64,000 nt of DNA from Bacteroidota bacterium (GCA_016718825.1 JADKCL010000011.1:124001-188000), one strand, 5' to 3'. Numbered from the stretch's first letter, positions 20,564-29,787 are shown. Numbers and translations: made by a program. The notes: generated by a model not told the origin, from the letters alone.

Positions 20564-22219
20564 CTAGCGCGGCAAATCTTGTTTCGGAAGATGCAACAAG
20601 TACCTTGGCTTCAAGACGCTGGGTCTTGTGGCGGGATTCAGGAACATCAAACTCATTCTGGTTGGCGGATTGTGGGCGTAGGTTTCGAGAAATTCGAATT
20701 GAATGCCGCGCTCACGAATCTGGCGCAAGCCATCGTCATTGGTGTACACGATGGCATCCGTTTTCTTCAGCAAGGGCTTGAAATAGACAGGCCCCGGAAT
20801 GGGAAGCACATTGTCGGCAGCGTAAAAATCCAAGGCTCTTCCACTGATGATGAAGCCAAAAACCCGTGGTCGCGGCTCGAGCGAACTGACATATTTCCCC
20901 GCCTGTGCAGTCGATTGATACGACATCACCGCTGGATAAAGGGTCAGGTTGAGCAGTAAATTGCAGAGGCCGAATCCTACCGCCGTCGGCCATAGAAAAC
21001 GGGCCCACTCATTCTTGGTGCGGAACATATCGATGGAAACGACAGCTGCGAGCAACATAAAACCGATTTTGGGCAGCAGTGGTTGTTCAGGGAATGCCAC
21101 GAAGGCAAGCAACAACACCAAGATGACGGCCAAAAACCAGAACACGCGGTGAAAGACCTGAAAAAACTTTTTCCAAGGTTGGAGTACCAAGTTTTTGTGC
21201 ATCTCCATTGCAAAAGCGGCCGTGAGAATCGCTGCGAATGGGTAAGTGACAAAAATATAGTGGGGCAACTTGAACTTGGAAAAACACAAAGCGGTGAACA
21301 CCAATAAAAATCCACCTATTGCGATCCCTTCCGCGCGTGACGGCAACAAAAATCCCGCACGGAACAAGCGTATCCCCTCCTGAACCAAACCGCGCAGAAA
21401 AATCGCGGTCCAGGGCAAAAAAGACCAGGCAAAACTGTGCACGAAGAAAAATGCGGTTGCGTTGTTGCTCCATTCACTTTCTCCCGTTACACGTCCGAAG
21501 CTCTGTGTCCATAAGAAGAAGGTAATGCCATGTTCACCATACTGCTGGTATTGACCAATCAAAAACGGCGTGGTGATCAAAAGGGCCACGGGTATCACCA
21601 GCAGCCATTGCCACCGAAACAGCGCCGCCCAATCGCGGCGCAACAAAAGATCGGCCCCAATTGCAAATCCAGGCGCAATCAATGCCAAAGGTCCTTTTGC
21701 CAACATTCCCAATCCAAGAAACGCTGCGCCCAACAACAGGTGCCAAAATAATCCGCCACGTGACCAAGACACGAGCAACCACAATCCCATCACCATCGGA
21801 CCGATCAAGTACATATCGGTCTTGACATCGTGGTTCATCAGAAAAAATGCTTGTGTACTCGCCAGGATCAACCCCGCCAATCTGCCGGTGGCTCGATTGT
21901 AAAGCAATCCGCCCAAGCGCTCTGTTCCATAGATTGCCATCATGGAAAACAACACCGATGGAAGTTTATAGGCCCAATTGGAAACGCCAAACAATTTGAA
22001 CGACAGCGCCGACATCCAAAACACCATCGGAGGTTTGTCCAGATAACCGTGGGCATGATCATAAAGGTGCAGATAATCGCCGCTCCGCATCATGTCGCGG
22101 CCCATCGCCGCATACTGCGCCGCATCAATCTCCATCACATCGATCCACATTCCTGCAACGTATGCGGCAAAAATGACGGCATAAGGAAGGTACCTACGGA
22201 TGTCGGATGGAACGTCCAT
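20564..22219 (-). CDS. ArnT-like glycosyltransferase family 39/83 membrane protein
   Basis: 551 residues, about eleven membrane helices. The first periplasmic loop has MEIDAAQYAAMGRDMMRSGDYLHL and then GYLDKPPMVFWMSALSFKLFG. The DxxxYA and YxDKPPxxFW sequences are diagnostic of the PMT/ArnT family, which moves a sugar from undecaprenyl phosphate to lipid A or protein. The C-terminal periplasmic part is short (ends HLPKQDLPR). The sugar cannot be deduced and no aminoarabinose pathway genes are nearby. The start at 22219 faces a 247-bp divergent intergenic region. Confidence 0.82.
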   Translation of the reverse strand: MDVPSDIRRYLPYAVIFAAYVAGMWIDVMEIDAAQYAAMGRDMMRSGDYLHLYDHAHGYLDKPPMVFWMSALSFKLFGVSNWAYKLPSVLFSMMAIYGTERLGGLLYNRATGRLAGLILASTQAFFLMNHDVKTDMYLIGPMVMGLWLLVSWSRGGLFWHLLLGAAFLGLGMLAKGPLALIAPGFAIGADLLLRRDWAALFRWQWLLVIPVALLITTPFLIGQYQQYGEHGITFFLWTQSFGRVTGESEWSNNATAFFFVHSFAWSFLPWTAIFLRGLVQEGIRLFRAGFLLPSRAEGIAIGGFLLVFTALCFSKFKLPHYIFVTYPFAAILTAAFAMEMHKNLVLQPWKKFFQVFHRVFWFLAVILVLLLAFVAFPEQPLLPKIGFMLLAAVVSIDMFRTKNEWARFLWPTAVGFGLCNLLLNLTLYPAVMSYQSTAQAGKYVSSLEPRPRVFGFIISGRALDFYAADNVLPIPGPVYFKPLLKKTDAIVYTNDDGLRQIRERGIQFEFLETYAHNPPTRMSLMFLNPATRPSVLKPRYLLHLPKQDLPR

Positions 22220-22466
22220 TTCGAGGAGATTGTAATCGAATGCGAATTTAACCTCTCGTGCAACTGTTTACAAGCTTGCGATTGGGGCAATATCAACACC
22301 AAAGCAATTGCTATCGCCCGCAAACCCCAGAAAACGGCAGGCTTCCTTACACGTATTCGGTTATACGAACCCGTATTTGCTTTCAATTTCGAACAAATCC
22401 GAGCGAAATAATCAATATCCATTATCAATGAGCCAAAATATCTAACACATCAGCAACCCAGACATC

Positions 22467-22940
22467 TTGTCGTCGTACAAATTGTCAGAAAGCGCTCGCG
22501 GAGAGGTTGCCACGAGGTCTTCGAAAGAAATTCAACGATTGCAGAAAATGGGAGTGTTGTGCCATACATGTCAAGGTTCGGGAAGGTCCTCAGGAATGGG
22601 TCCTGCAGCGATGCGCCTTGGCAGTATGGCTTGTAACTTCTGCGAGGGACGCGGTTACAGACACGACAATCGGCGAACTGCCGAGGCGGCTACGGTCGAA
22701 GTTGGCAAGGTGCTGGCTTATGACCCGATGATTGGGACGGCCTATGTTTTCGTGGAGGAAACCTTGCATCGTGGCGACAACTTGATCGCGATTTGCCATG
22801 GCTTGGCAGTCGAATTCGAGCTCCGCACAATGGTAGTAGCTGGCATGAACATGCCGATGGCGCTACGTGGTTGGGAAGTGGCCATGCTTGTGCCGCAGCA
22901 CTTGCAAGCCGGAACATGGATCATGCGTTTGGAAATTTGA
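22467..22940 (+). CDS. Small protein with DnaJ-type CxxCxGxG zinc-binding repeats
   Basis: 157 residues from a TTG at 22467; an ATG at 22548 (MGVLCHTCQGSG) is a shorter alternative start. CHTCQGSG and, about 25 residues later, CNFCEGRG are two CxxCxGxG units like those of the DnaJ cysteine-rich domain, enough for one zinc site. The C-terminal ~90 residues are beta-rich with no known motif. There is no J-domain. I do not recognise a specific family. A hairpin with a T tract follows it, which supports its being a real transcription unit. It is the only gene between two divergent or opposing blocks. Confidence 0.6.
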   Translation: MSSYKLSESARGEVATRSSKEIQRLQKMGVLCHTCQGSGRSSGMGPAAMRLGSMACNFCEGRGYRHDNRRTAEAATVEVGKVLAYDPMIGTAYVFVEETLHRGDNLIAICHGLAVEFELRTMVVAGMNMPMALRGWEVAMLVPQHLQAGTWIMRLEI

Positions 22941-22975
22941 GATTTAAATAGATTGAGATTGAGGAGGGCGTTTGC

Positions 22976-23016
22976 GAAGAGGCCGTTCACTGCGAAGTGG
23001 ACGGCTTCGTTTTTTG
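22976..23016 (+). terminator. Intrinsic terminator after the small zinc-finger gene
   Basis: Hairpin GCCGTTCAC / GTGGACGGC (one G-T pair), extended by flanking CGAAG / CTTCG, then a run of T (TTTTTT) at about 23010-23016. Confidence 0.75.
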
Positions 23017-23025
23017 TGCAGAATG

Positions 23026-23151
23026 CGGTGAGGAGGGAAACGCAGTGTGAGTTTGAGGGCGAGTGAGGAGGGCAAGTTTGAGAGTGAGCGAGGAGGGAAA
23101 CGCAGTGTGAGTTTGAGAGTGAGTCAGGAGGGAAACGCCTTCGGCGTTTTG
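23026..23151. repeat. Degenerate tandem repeat (about 30-35 bp units) next to tRNA-Pro
   Basis: Units of the type GAGGAGGGAAACGCAGTGTG followed by AGTTTGAG and a GAGT spacer occur three to four times. One unit is shortened and the last runs into a small hairpin (AAACGCCTTCGGCGTTT, 23134-23150) beside the tRNA 3' end. No coding frame is supported. Confidence 0.7.
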
Positions 23152-23225
23152 TCGGGGTAGCAGGATTCGAACCTGCGGCCTCGTCGTCCCGAACGACGCG
23201 CGCTACCGGGCTGCGCTATACCCCG
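23152..23225 (-). tRNA. tRNA-Pro (anticodon CGG)
   Basis: The minus strand folds as a complete cloverleaf of 74 bases. The acceptor stem CGGGGTA pairs with TACCCCG and the discriminator is A. The anticodon stem-loop is CGTCG-TTCGGGA-CGACG with CGG at the anticodon positions. The T-arm is GCAGGTTCGAATCCTGC. CCA is not encoded. It reads proline codon CCG. Confidence 0.95.
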
Positions 23226-23320
23226 TGAAACGGGGCAAATTTAGAGGATCTCTTTTTTATTTTGCAAGCCCATTTCGGCTCTGAATGCCCTTAAAAGCTC
23301 ATTTTTCCCAACGCACATGG

Positions 23321-24838
23321 TTACGGCGTTTCTGCCATCTTGACCATGAGTGCTTCCAAAAAATCCTTGGCTTGGGCGTTGGTGCAGGTATAATTGTTAG
23401 CCATCATGGCAAAACAGAGGCGCTTGCCCGACTGCGTCTCCACGTAGCCCGCGTAGGTGCGCACACGGGAGATGTATCCGCTTTTGGCCCAAACATTGCC
23501 TTCCGCGGCGGTACCCTTGCACATGTTTTTCAGCGTCCCCGGGCAAGTCGCCAATCCCGCTACCGGCAACGAATTGAAAAAATCCTGGAACCACGGCTGC
23601 GAGACATTGTTGCGCAAGATGCTTGCCAGCTGATTGGGCGTCACCCCGTTGTAGCGACTCAATCCGCTGCCGTCCATCATGTGCAGACCCTCGACAGGGA
23701 TGCCCTTGCTTTTCCAGAATTCGGCGATGGCTTTGGTTCCGCTTTCATTGGAACCGTCTTTGAGCTGCGTATAGCCGATCATCTTTACCAGGTGCTCGGC
23801 ATACAGGTTGATGCTCTTTTTGTTCAGCCAATAGACGATGTCCTTGAGGGGCGGCGATTGATGGGTATAGAGTGTGATGCGTTCGGTCGGAAGAGGTTTA
23901 GCTTCCATGGCCATCAGGCGCGAGGTTGTGGCTTTGCCGGTGACACCGATCGAATCGGCCAAGAGTGCGTTGCGCAGGCATTGGACGGTGAACAGGGCCG
24001 GATCGGGAATCGAACCTTTGATCACAAAGGTGTCGCCCATCGGAACAGTGCCGCGCAAGGTGCGCAGGAAGGTGTATTGCGCGCCGTAGACAAACCCGTT
24101 GTCGCCGGAACTTGCACTACCTGTGCGCATTTCATTCACAAATTTGATGTCTGGCATCGGCGGATTCGTCCCGATGAATTCGGCTTTTGACCCGACAGAC
24201 TTGCCCGGCAGAAATTTGACTTCGTAGCTGTTTTCATTGAAACTGAGTCCGCAGGCACCTGCCCCGTAGTAATTGCCGATGTCACTCCAGACCCAAGTGC
24301 TCGGCGTCAAGGCATCCTCAAAAATCGTTGCATCGCCGATGATGTCCCCTTCGATACGGGTCACGCCTTTTTCGCGGAGCTTCTTCACCCAGATCGTCAA
24401 GAGGCTTTGCATGTCGGTCCCCCATTGATACCGGTCCGAACCCAAGCTCGGGTCACCACCACCTTTGATGATGACGTTGCCTTTCAGCACGCCCCCTTCA
24501 ATCGTGCCGCTATGCTCCAAAACGGTCTTGAATTTGTAATCCGGACCCAGAATGTTCAGTGCTGCAGCTGAAGTCACCGTCTTCATCGTGGAAGCCGGCA
24601 GCAAGCTTTCATCCGCCCTTTCCTTCTCCAGGAGTTTCCCCGATTCGACATCGTACAATGCAAATCCGAATTGACCATTTTTCATGCCCGGCAAAGCCTT
24701 GATGCGGTCGAGCTCTGCGCGCACGTGCTTGGTTTGGATGCTCGGCTCAGCGGTCTGCGCCGCCAACGGCAACGCAATTGTCGCGATCACCACGCCCATG
24801 AGCCAGGAATACATTCGGAAAAGCAAGGCAAACTTCAT
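23321..24838 (-). CDS. dacB: D-alanyl-D-alanine carboxypeptidase/endopeptidase, PBP4 type (peptidase S13)
   Basis: 505 residues from the ATG at 24838, which begins a signal peptide (MKFALLFRMYSWLMGVVIATIALPLAAQ). The frame is open to 24931, but the extra residues precede the leader. The serine-lysine catalytic pair is S83xxK86 in LLPASTMKTVTS. The second motif is in DGSGLSRYN (about 389-397) and the KSG triad is at 452-454 (WAKSGYI, the KTG equivalent). The long insertion between the first and second motifs is typical of the S13 family. It trims or cleaves peptidoglycan stem peptides in the periplasm. It is monocistronic as far as seen; the multicopper oxidase gene ends 109 bases upstream. 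Confidence 0.9.
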   Translation of the reverse strand: MKFALLFRMYSWLMGVVIATIALPLAAQTAEPSIQTKHVRAELDRIKALPGMKNGQFGFALYDVESGKLLEKERADESLLPASTMKTVTSAAALNILGPDYKFKTVLEHSGTIEGGVLKGNVIIKGGGDPSLGSDRYQWGTDMQSLLTIWVKKLREKGVTRIEGDIIGDATIFEDALTPSTWVWSDIGNYYGAGACGLSFNENSYEVKFLPGKSVGSKAEFIGTNPPMPDIKFVNEMRTGSASSGDNGFVYGAQYTFLRTLRGTVPMGDTFVIKGSIPDPALFTVQCLRNALLADSIGVTGKATTSRLMAMEAKPLPTERITLYTHQSPPLKDIVYWLNKKSINLYAEHLVKMIGYTQLKDGSNESGTKAIAEFWKSKGIPVEGLHMMDGSGLSRYNGVTPNQLASILRNNVSQPWFQDFFNSLPVAGLATCPGTLKNMCKGTAAEGNVWAKSGYISRVRTYAGYVETQSGKRLCFAMMANNYTCTNAQAKDFLEALMVKMAETP

Positions 24839-24947
24839 TGGCGCAAAGTTACAGGCGATCACCCTGAAGGTATCCACAAGAAAAACATCGGTCGGCGCAT
24901 TCGTCCAACGCAATGACCACCTTTGAACCAATACGGGCTAAAACGAC

Positions 24948-26645
24948 CTATTGTTTGGCAATTCGTCTCACCGAATGGCCGCCACCCTTGTGGCGCATGT
25001 GCAACAGGTAGATACCAGGGTCATATTCCTGCAAATTGATCTGTTGTGTGTTCAGGCCAAGATTCACTGGCACATCCATCAACTTGCGGCCCTGAATGTC
25101 CCATACCTCAATGGAAACCACACGACAAGGCTCGGGATTTTCATCGATCAGTTGTAGTTCACCATCATTGGGATTGGGGAAAAATAAAAATGCCCCACAG
25201 AAGTCTGTTGTTGGTTCGCCGTGGCTTCCCAAAACCGTATCACGCACGATGAATGCCGACATCATGCCGCCGTCCTCATGAAAAAGGTTGTGGCAGTGGT
25301 ACATATAAGGTGTCATCTCGTCGGCGAAGTCATCAAAGCGTGTGATGAACTTGACCGTGTCTCCCGGTTGGAGCAAAACAACATCTTTCCGACCGCGCAG
25401 GTGTGCCGGCGGATTGTTGCCGTTAAATTCGATCACGTGAAACTGCACATCGTGGATGTGAAAAGGATGCGCGATATCGGTCGCATTGATGAGCTCCCAG
25501 ATTTCGGTATCGCCAAGGTTGACTGTATCGTTGACCGCATCGTGGTCAAACAAGGCACCATTGATATAAAAAGGAAAACCTGACGAATCCACCGTGAAGA
25601 CTTTGGTGCGGACCCTTGCCACGTTTTGAATGTTGGGCAGGTCGTAAGTTCGCAACTGCGAAGGCAAGGAGGTGACGGGATTTGCGGTCTGTGCAATAAT
25701 TCGGAAGTCAAGAATCGGGAAGTTGTTTCCGTCCAACGGATTGCCGGGGCCGCCGCCGGGGCCTTGCGGGCCACCGGAAATGCCATCCCCCATCTCTGAA
25801 TTGTTGGCCATCAACGGGAAGTTTGTGGTTTGGTTGGTAAAGTCTACCACGACATCCGCTCTTTCTCCGGGCGCAAGCAAAATACGCGTCACGGCCAGCG
25901 GTTGCTCCAACAATCCGCCATCGCTGGAGATCTGCCAAGCAATGTTGGTCGGTGGAAATCCGAGGTTGTACACCCTTTGGTTGGAGGCATTGAGCAGTCG
26001 GAAACGCACCATTTGTGCAGGCACTTCGATGTAGGGATTAAGTGTGCCATTGATCATCATGGTATCACTGAGCGCCTCATAGATGAAGGCATTGGTGAGG
26101 CTGTCAAAGGATTTGTCTTGGATGATGAGGGGAAAATCGTCCACGCCATACGTCCGAGGGAGGCCGAGCGCGGCTTCCAGGGAGTCGTGAACGATGATCA
26201 TGCCCGCAGCGCCTTTGTACACTTGCTCGGTCGTATGCTCATGGAGGTGCGGATGGTACCAAAAGGTGGCGGACTCATCCAGCACCGTGAAGTCTGGCGA
26301 CCACGTGGTCCCCGGCGCGATGGGTGTATGCGGGCCGCCATCGTCCATCGCCGGCACATGCAATCCATGCCAGTGCATGGTACTGGTATCGCTCAGGCTA
26401 TTGGTGACGTTCATTTGGACGGCTTGTCCGCGTTGCAAAATCACGGTCGGGGCCAAATAGGGTTTATTGATCCCGTAGGTAGCGGTGGCATTCCCGGGAA
26501 GAAACTGTACCGTGGAGGGCGCAATTTCCAAGTTGATGACCGCACCGGAGAGGGTGTCTGGAATTGTCAAGGGATTCGGGCTTTGGGCAATGGCGCCAGA
26601 AATGATCCAAAAAATTACGAATACTGTAAAAGCTGTCCTTTTCAT
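24948..26645 (-). CDS. Secreted multicopper oxidase with T9SS sorting domain
   Basis: 565 residues with a signal peptide (MKRTAFTVFVIFWIISGAIAQ). All four copper-binding segments are present: HWHG (91-94), WYHPHLH (129-135), HPFHIH (393-398) and HCHNLFHEDGGMM (450-462), giving one type 1 and one trinuclear centre. The methionine after the last motif is the usual axial ligand. A glycine/proline-rich stretch (about 288-305) lies between cupredoxin domains 2 and 3. The C-terminus (CGAFLFFPNPNDGELQL ... GIYLLHMRHKGG) is a type A T9SS sorting domain, so the enzyme is exported across the outer membrane. The fold fits CueO/bilirubin-oxidase/CotA-like enzymes. The substrate (Cu(I), Fe(II), Mn(II) or phenols) is not determined. 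Confidence 0.92.
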   Translation of the reverse strand: MKRTAFTVFVIFWIISGAIAQSPNPLTIPDTLSGAVINLEIAPSTVQFLPGNATATYGINKPYLAPTVILQRGQAVQMNVTNSLSDTSTMHWHGLHVPAMDDGGPHTPIAPGTTWSPDFTVLDESATFWYHPHLHEHTTEQVYKGAAGMIIVHDSLEAALGLPRTYGVDDFPLIIQDKSFDSLTNAFIYEALSDTMMINGTLNPYIEVPAQMVRFRLLNASNQRVYNLGFPPTNIAWQISSDGGLLEQPLAVTRILLAPGERADVVVDFTNQTTNFPLMANNSEMGDGISGGPQGPGGGPGNPLDGNNFPILDFRIIAQTANPVTSLPSQLRTYDLPNIQNVARVRTKVFTVDSSGFPFYINGALFDHDAVNDTVNLGDTEIWELINATDIAHPFHIHDVQFHVIEFNGNNPPAHLRGRKDVVLLQPGDTVKFITRFDDFADEMTPYMYHCHNLFHEDGGMMSAFIVRDTVLGSHGEPTTDFCGAFLFFPNPNDGELQLIDENPEPCRVVSIEVWDIQGRKLMDVPVNLGLNTQQINLQEYDPGIYLLHMRHKGGGHSVRRIAKQ

Positions 26646-26740
26646 GCGTCTTGAGATGCCCTTTTCGTTTCAAACCTTTGCAAGGCGGCTCAAATTTGCG
26701 AATTTTTTATTGGTCAACTTAAAAACCCGGGCAAAGAAAA

Positions 26741-26778
26741 GAATCCCTGCAACCCCGGGGAGGGGTCAGCAGGGATTC
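26741..26778 (-). terminator. Intrinsic terminator after the DUF2892-like gene
   Basis: Perfect 10-bp inverted repeat GAATCCCTGC / GCAGGGATTC, with a further GC-rich hairpin inside the loop. On the minus strand it is followed by TTTTCTTTG. It lies 30 bases past the stop at 26808. Confidence 0.75.
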
Positions 26779-26807
26779 ACCAAAGCGTTGCAATTATAAT
26801 CTTTTGA

Positions 26808-27080
26808 TCAAGCAGCGCGGTTCACCTCGCTGCGCGAGCGGGAAACGGGAGCTGCAGGGGCACCATGGGCACCATCTTCGTAAGGCGAATCTTCATTGGT
26901 GTGCTTGGCGCGCATCGCATAGATAGGATCCCAACCACCGAGGCCAGTTACAATCGGATAGATTGCCAAAACTCCGATCAAGGCCAATGGGCTGTGAATC
27001 AACCCGCCAATCACGGCTGCAAAAACCATCCCAAGAAACACTCGGATGATACATTCTCCTATGCTGATGTTCGCTTTCAT
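26808..27080 (-). CDS. Small inner-membrane protein, DUF2892/YgaP-transmembrane-like
   Basis: 90 residues from the ATG at 27080 (MKANISIGECIIRVFLGMVF). The frame is open to 27272, but the upstream part is not protein-like. Two hydrophobic helices (about 12-30 and 33-50) with a short glycine-containing turn, then GLGGWDPIYAMRAKHTNED, match the DUF2892 membrane domain, often fused or next to rhodanese domains elsewhere. The C-terminal tail is hydrophilic. Function unknown. A strong terminator follows. Confidence 0.7.
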   Translation of the reverse strand: MKANISIGECIIRVFLGMVFAAVIGGLIHSPLALIGVLAIYPIVTGLGGWDPIYAMRAKHTNEDSPYEDGAHGAPAAPVSRSRSEVNRAA

Positions 27081-27326
27081 AGACTTCTGATTTTTAAACT
27101 GTTTTTTCTCGACTTGATAAGTCAAAGTTGGCAGCTTGATCTGTCGTGGCCGATGATCTGGCTCAGGAAAAAAACTGATTGTGGTCACCGTTGGGGTGGT
27201 TTTTGAGATGGAAGTCTCCGAATCTGCGGCCAACCATGTTGGCGAGCCATTGTTGTCGCTATCTTGCAGCATGGTTGTGCTTCCTACCGGAATGCAATAC
27301 CCGAATGTTCATCTCAAAATCGACTC

Positions 27327-28004
27327 ATGCCTGCGCGCGTAATTCTGATTCCCACCCCCATCGGCAACCTCGAAGATATCACATTGAGAGCCAAAAGACT
27401 GCTTCAGGAAGCGGATTTAGTAGCGGCCGAAGACACGCGGGAAACCGGCAAATTGCTCAAGCTGCTCGGCATTGAGCGGCCATTGACCGCGTTGCATCAG
27501 CACAATGAGCACTTCAAGGTAGGTACACTCCTGGAACGCGTCGCCCAAGAGGGCCTTACCCTTGCATTGGTTTCCGACGCCGGCACGCCGGGGATTTCCG
27601 ACCCGGGCTTTTTGTTGGTCAGGGAGGCGATCGCGGCTGGAATCCCTGTGGAGGCACTCCCCGGCGCTACGGCTTTTGTTCCTGCACTTGTCGCAAGTGG
27701 CTTGCCCTGTGACCGGTTTGTTTTCGAAGGATTCCTTCCACAGAAAAAGGGACGCAAAACCCGCCTCGATGCCTTGCATGAGGAGGTGCGCACGATGGTC
27801 TTCTACGAATCCCCGTTCCGCATCCTCAAGCTCATGGAGGAATTCCAAAAGCATTTCGGGCCTGACCGCCAAGTTGCCGTTGCACGTGAATTGAGCAAAT
27901 TGCACGAGACCTATTACCGGGGCAGCGTACAGGATGTCATCCAACAACTGAAAAATGGAATTCTCAAGGGGGAAATGGTCGTGGTATTGGCTGGCAAGGA
28001 ATAA
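27327..28004 (+). CDS. rsmI: 16S rRNA (cytidine(1402)-2'-O)-methyltransferase RsmI
   Basis: 225 residues from the ATG at 27327 (MPARVILIPTPIGNLEDITLRA). The frame is open further upstream, but the family always starts just before the IPTPIGNL motif. Other landmarks are AEDTRETGKLLK, LVSDAGTPGISDPG and ALPGATAFVPALVASGL, which form the SAM-binding tetrapyrrole-methylase fold. It 2'-O-methylates C1402 in the ribosomal P site. It is shorter than the E. coli enzyme (286), lacking the C-terminal extension. Its 3' end overlaps the lnt start by 50 bases, so the two genes are probably coupled. Confidence 0.93.
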   Translation: MPARVILIPTPIGNLEDITLRAKRLLQEADLVAAEDTRETGKLLKLLGIERPLTALHQHNEHFKVGTLLERVAQEGLTLALVSDAGTPGISDPGFLLVREAIAAGIPVEALPGATAFVPALVASGLPCDRFVFEGFLPQKKGRKTRLDALHEEVRTMVFYESPFRILKLMEEFQKHFGPDRQVAVARELSKLHETYYRGSVQDVIQQLKNGILKGEMVVVLAGKE

Positions 28005-29787
28005 GCCGTATTGGCTCATCCTTTTGACCGGCCTCTTGCTGGCGGCCTCGTTTCCGCCATCACCCCTGAATTACCTCATTTACATCGCATTCGTTCCGGT
28101 TTTTGTCTTGTTTGAAACGGGAATCGTCCCCGAAAGACAGCCCGAAGACACCATTTTCCTTCCCTTCAAACGGGTCTTGTTGGTTTTGTGGCGAATTGGC
28201 ACCTGGCAATGGATCTGGCGAAAAAGTACCCGGGGCTTGAAAGTTTTCCGCTATCGCCGCCGCACCATTTCCGGCAATGCCCAACTCTTCCGCTACAGCT
28301 ACAGCATCTTTTTCATTTGGAATGCGCTCTGCTGTTACTGGCTGATGCTCACCGCCCTCGGCGCCAACAGTGTGCAAGTCGCCTTCGTGAATGTCATGGC
28401 GGGCATTCTCGCAATTGCCTTGAACCCCGTTTTGATGTCGATTCCCTGGCAATTGCACTCCCGGCTCCGTCATTTTTTGGCTCCCGAACTCTCCGCACTT
28501 GCACTATGCTCCTTTTGGATCGCCTTTGAATACCTTCATTTCAACTGGGAACTTGCCTGGCCATGGCTTACGCTTGGCCATGCCTTGAGCTTCCATCCCG
28601 AAATGATCCAATATGCGGAATTCACCGGGGTGCTCGGAATCTCCGCACAGATTCTCTTGGTCAATGTTTTGGCTTACGTAGCCGTGCGCCACATGCGGGC
28701 AAGCTTGACAAAGTCCGGCATTTCATTGCTGGGGGCCGTTTTGATTTTCGCCGCCCCGTACTTGATGAATGTCCCTTTGACCAACCCGGCTCGGCAAGCC
28801 TTTCAAAGCAATGACAGTCTACGGGTCAGGATCATTCAGCCCGACCTCGATCCCTTCGTCCAACGCAGCAACATCAGCACGCAGCAAACCATTGACCAGT
28901 TTGTCACTCAAATCACATCGCAACCTTTGGACAGTGGCACGATCGTTTTGCTTCCGGAAAAGGCAATTGACCAGCCCTTGGATCCCGTGGCCATTTTGAA
29001 GGGAAGGCTGATGGCACCCTTGTGGGAAATTGTCGATTCCTATCACGTGGAAATTTTGACGGGCATCGAAGACGTCGAGACCTACTCCGACTTGGTGACG
29101 CCACCGATCAGCGCCCGCCAAGGATATGGAATCGTGGGCGGAAAACGCAAGCTCGTCTACACCGACCACTACAACAGTGCCTTGATCATGCATGCCGACC
29201 GTAGCACGTTGGTTTATCGCAAGGGACATCTGGTGCCGATGGTGGAACGGGTGCCTTTTCTCAAGGGTCTACGCGCACTGAAATTTTTGCGCATCGACCC
29301 CGCAAAGGGCATGGAAAGTTATGGCAGGCCGGATTCGATCCAGCTTTCGCATACACAATCGGGCATCCCTACCAATATTTTAATCTGCTACGAAAGCGCA
29401 TTTGGTGACCACACCCGACGCAAGACGCTTATGGGCGCACAATGGATTGCGATGATCACCAACGATGCCTGGTGGCGGCAAAGTTCGGGGTACGTGCAGC
29501 ATGCTGGGCTATGTGTGATCCGAGCCATTGAAAATCGGCGTGCCATCGCACGGTGTGCCAACAATGGCCGCAGCATGTTTGTCGATGCCCGCGGTGAAAT
29601 TACACAGGCCACAGACTACAGTGTCCCGGCCGTGATCGAAGGAAATGTTCCATTGTACACCTACACTACTTATTATGTGCGTCACGGCGACTATATTGGC
29701 GAGATTGCTTTGGGGATGTCGGGAATTCTGACACTTTTGGGCATTTTGTTGCATTACAGGCGTAAAAAGCAAAAACTTGATTCATGA
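27955..29787 (+). CDS. lnt: Apolipoprotein N-acyltransferase Lnt
   Basis: 610 residues. The N-terminal half has about eight membrane helices; the C-terminal half is a nitrilase domain facing the periplasm. The catalytic triad is visible: E335 (LLPEKAID), K423 (YRKGHLVPMVERVPF) and C478 (ILICYESAFGD). Lnt adds the third acyl chain to the N-terminal cysteine of lipoproteins. It is longer than E. coli Lnt (512), because of a charged insertion near residues 45-105 between the first helices. The ATG at 27955 lies inside rsmI and no better start is seen. It ends with an ATGA overlap with the next gene. Confidence 0.92.
   Translation: MEFSRGKWSWYWLARNKPYWLILLTGLLLAASFPPSPLNYLIYIAFVPVFVLFETGIVPERQPEDTIFLPFKRVLLVLWRIGTWQWIWRKSTRGLKVFRYRRRTISGNAQLFRYSYSIFFIWNALCCYWLMLTALGANSVQVAFVNVMAGILAIALNPVLMSIPWQLHSRLRHFLAPELSALALCSFWIAFEYLHFNWELAWPWLTLGHALSFHPEMIQYAEFTGVLGISAQILLVNVLAYVAVRHMRASLTKSGISLLGAVLIFAAPYLMNVPLTNPARQAFQSNDSLRVRIIQPDLDPFVQRSNISTQQTIDQFVTQITSQPLDSGTIVLLPEKAIDQPLDPVAILKGRLMAPLWEIVDSYHVEILTGIEDVETYSDLVTPPISARQGYGIVGGKRKLVYTDHYNSALIMHADRSTLVYRKGHLVPMVERVPFLKGLRALKFLRIDPAKGMESYGRPDSIQLSHTQSGIPTNILICYESAFGDHTRRKTLMGAQWIAMITNDAWWRQSSGYVQHAGLCVIRAIENRRAIARCANNGRSMFVDARGEITQATDYSVPAVIEGNVPLYTYTTYYVRHGDYIGEIALGMSGILTLLGILLHYRRKKQKLDS

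Noticed and set aside
22135..22428. 97-codon minus-strand frame upstream of the ArnT-like gene
   Set aside because: Overlaps the start region of the glycosyltransferase in another frame and shows no leader or domain.
22976..23151. CRISPR array in the repeat patch near tRNA-Pro
   Set aside because: Units are adjacent without unique spacers, vary in length and lack cas genes.
23152..23225. att site or integrated element at tRNA-Pro
   Set aside because: No integrase, no direct repeat of the tRNA 3' end and no change in gene content beside it.
27080..27272. Upstream in-frame extension of the small membrane protein
   Set aside because: The added 64 residues have no hydrophobic or family character; the ATG at 27080 begins directly before the first helix.
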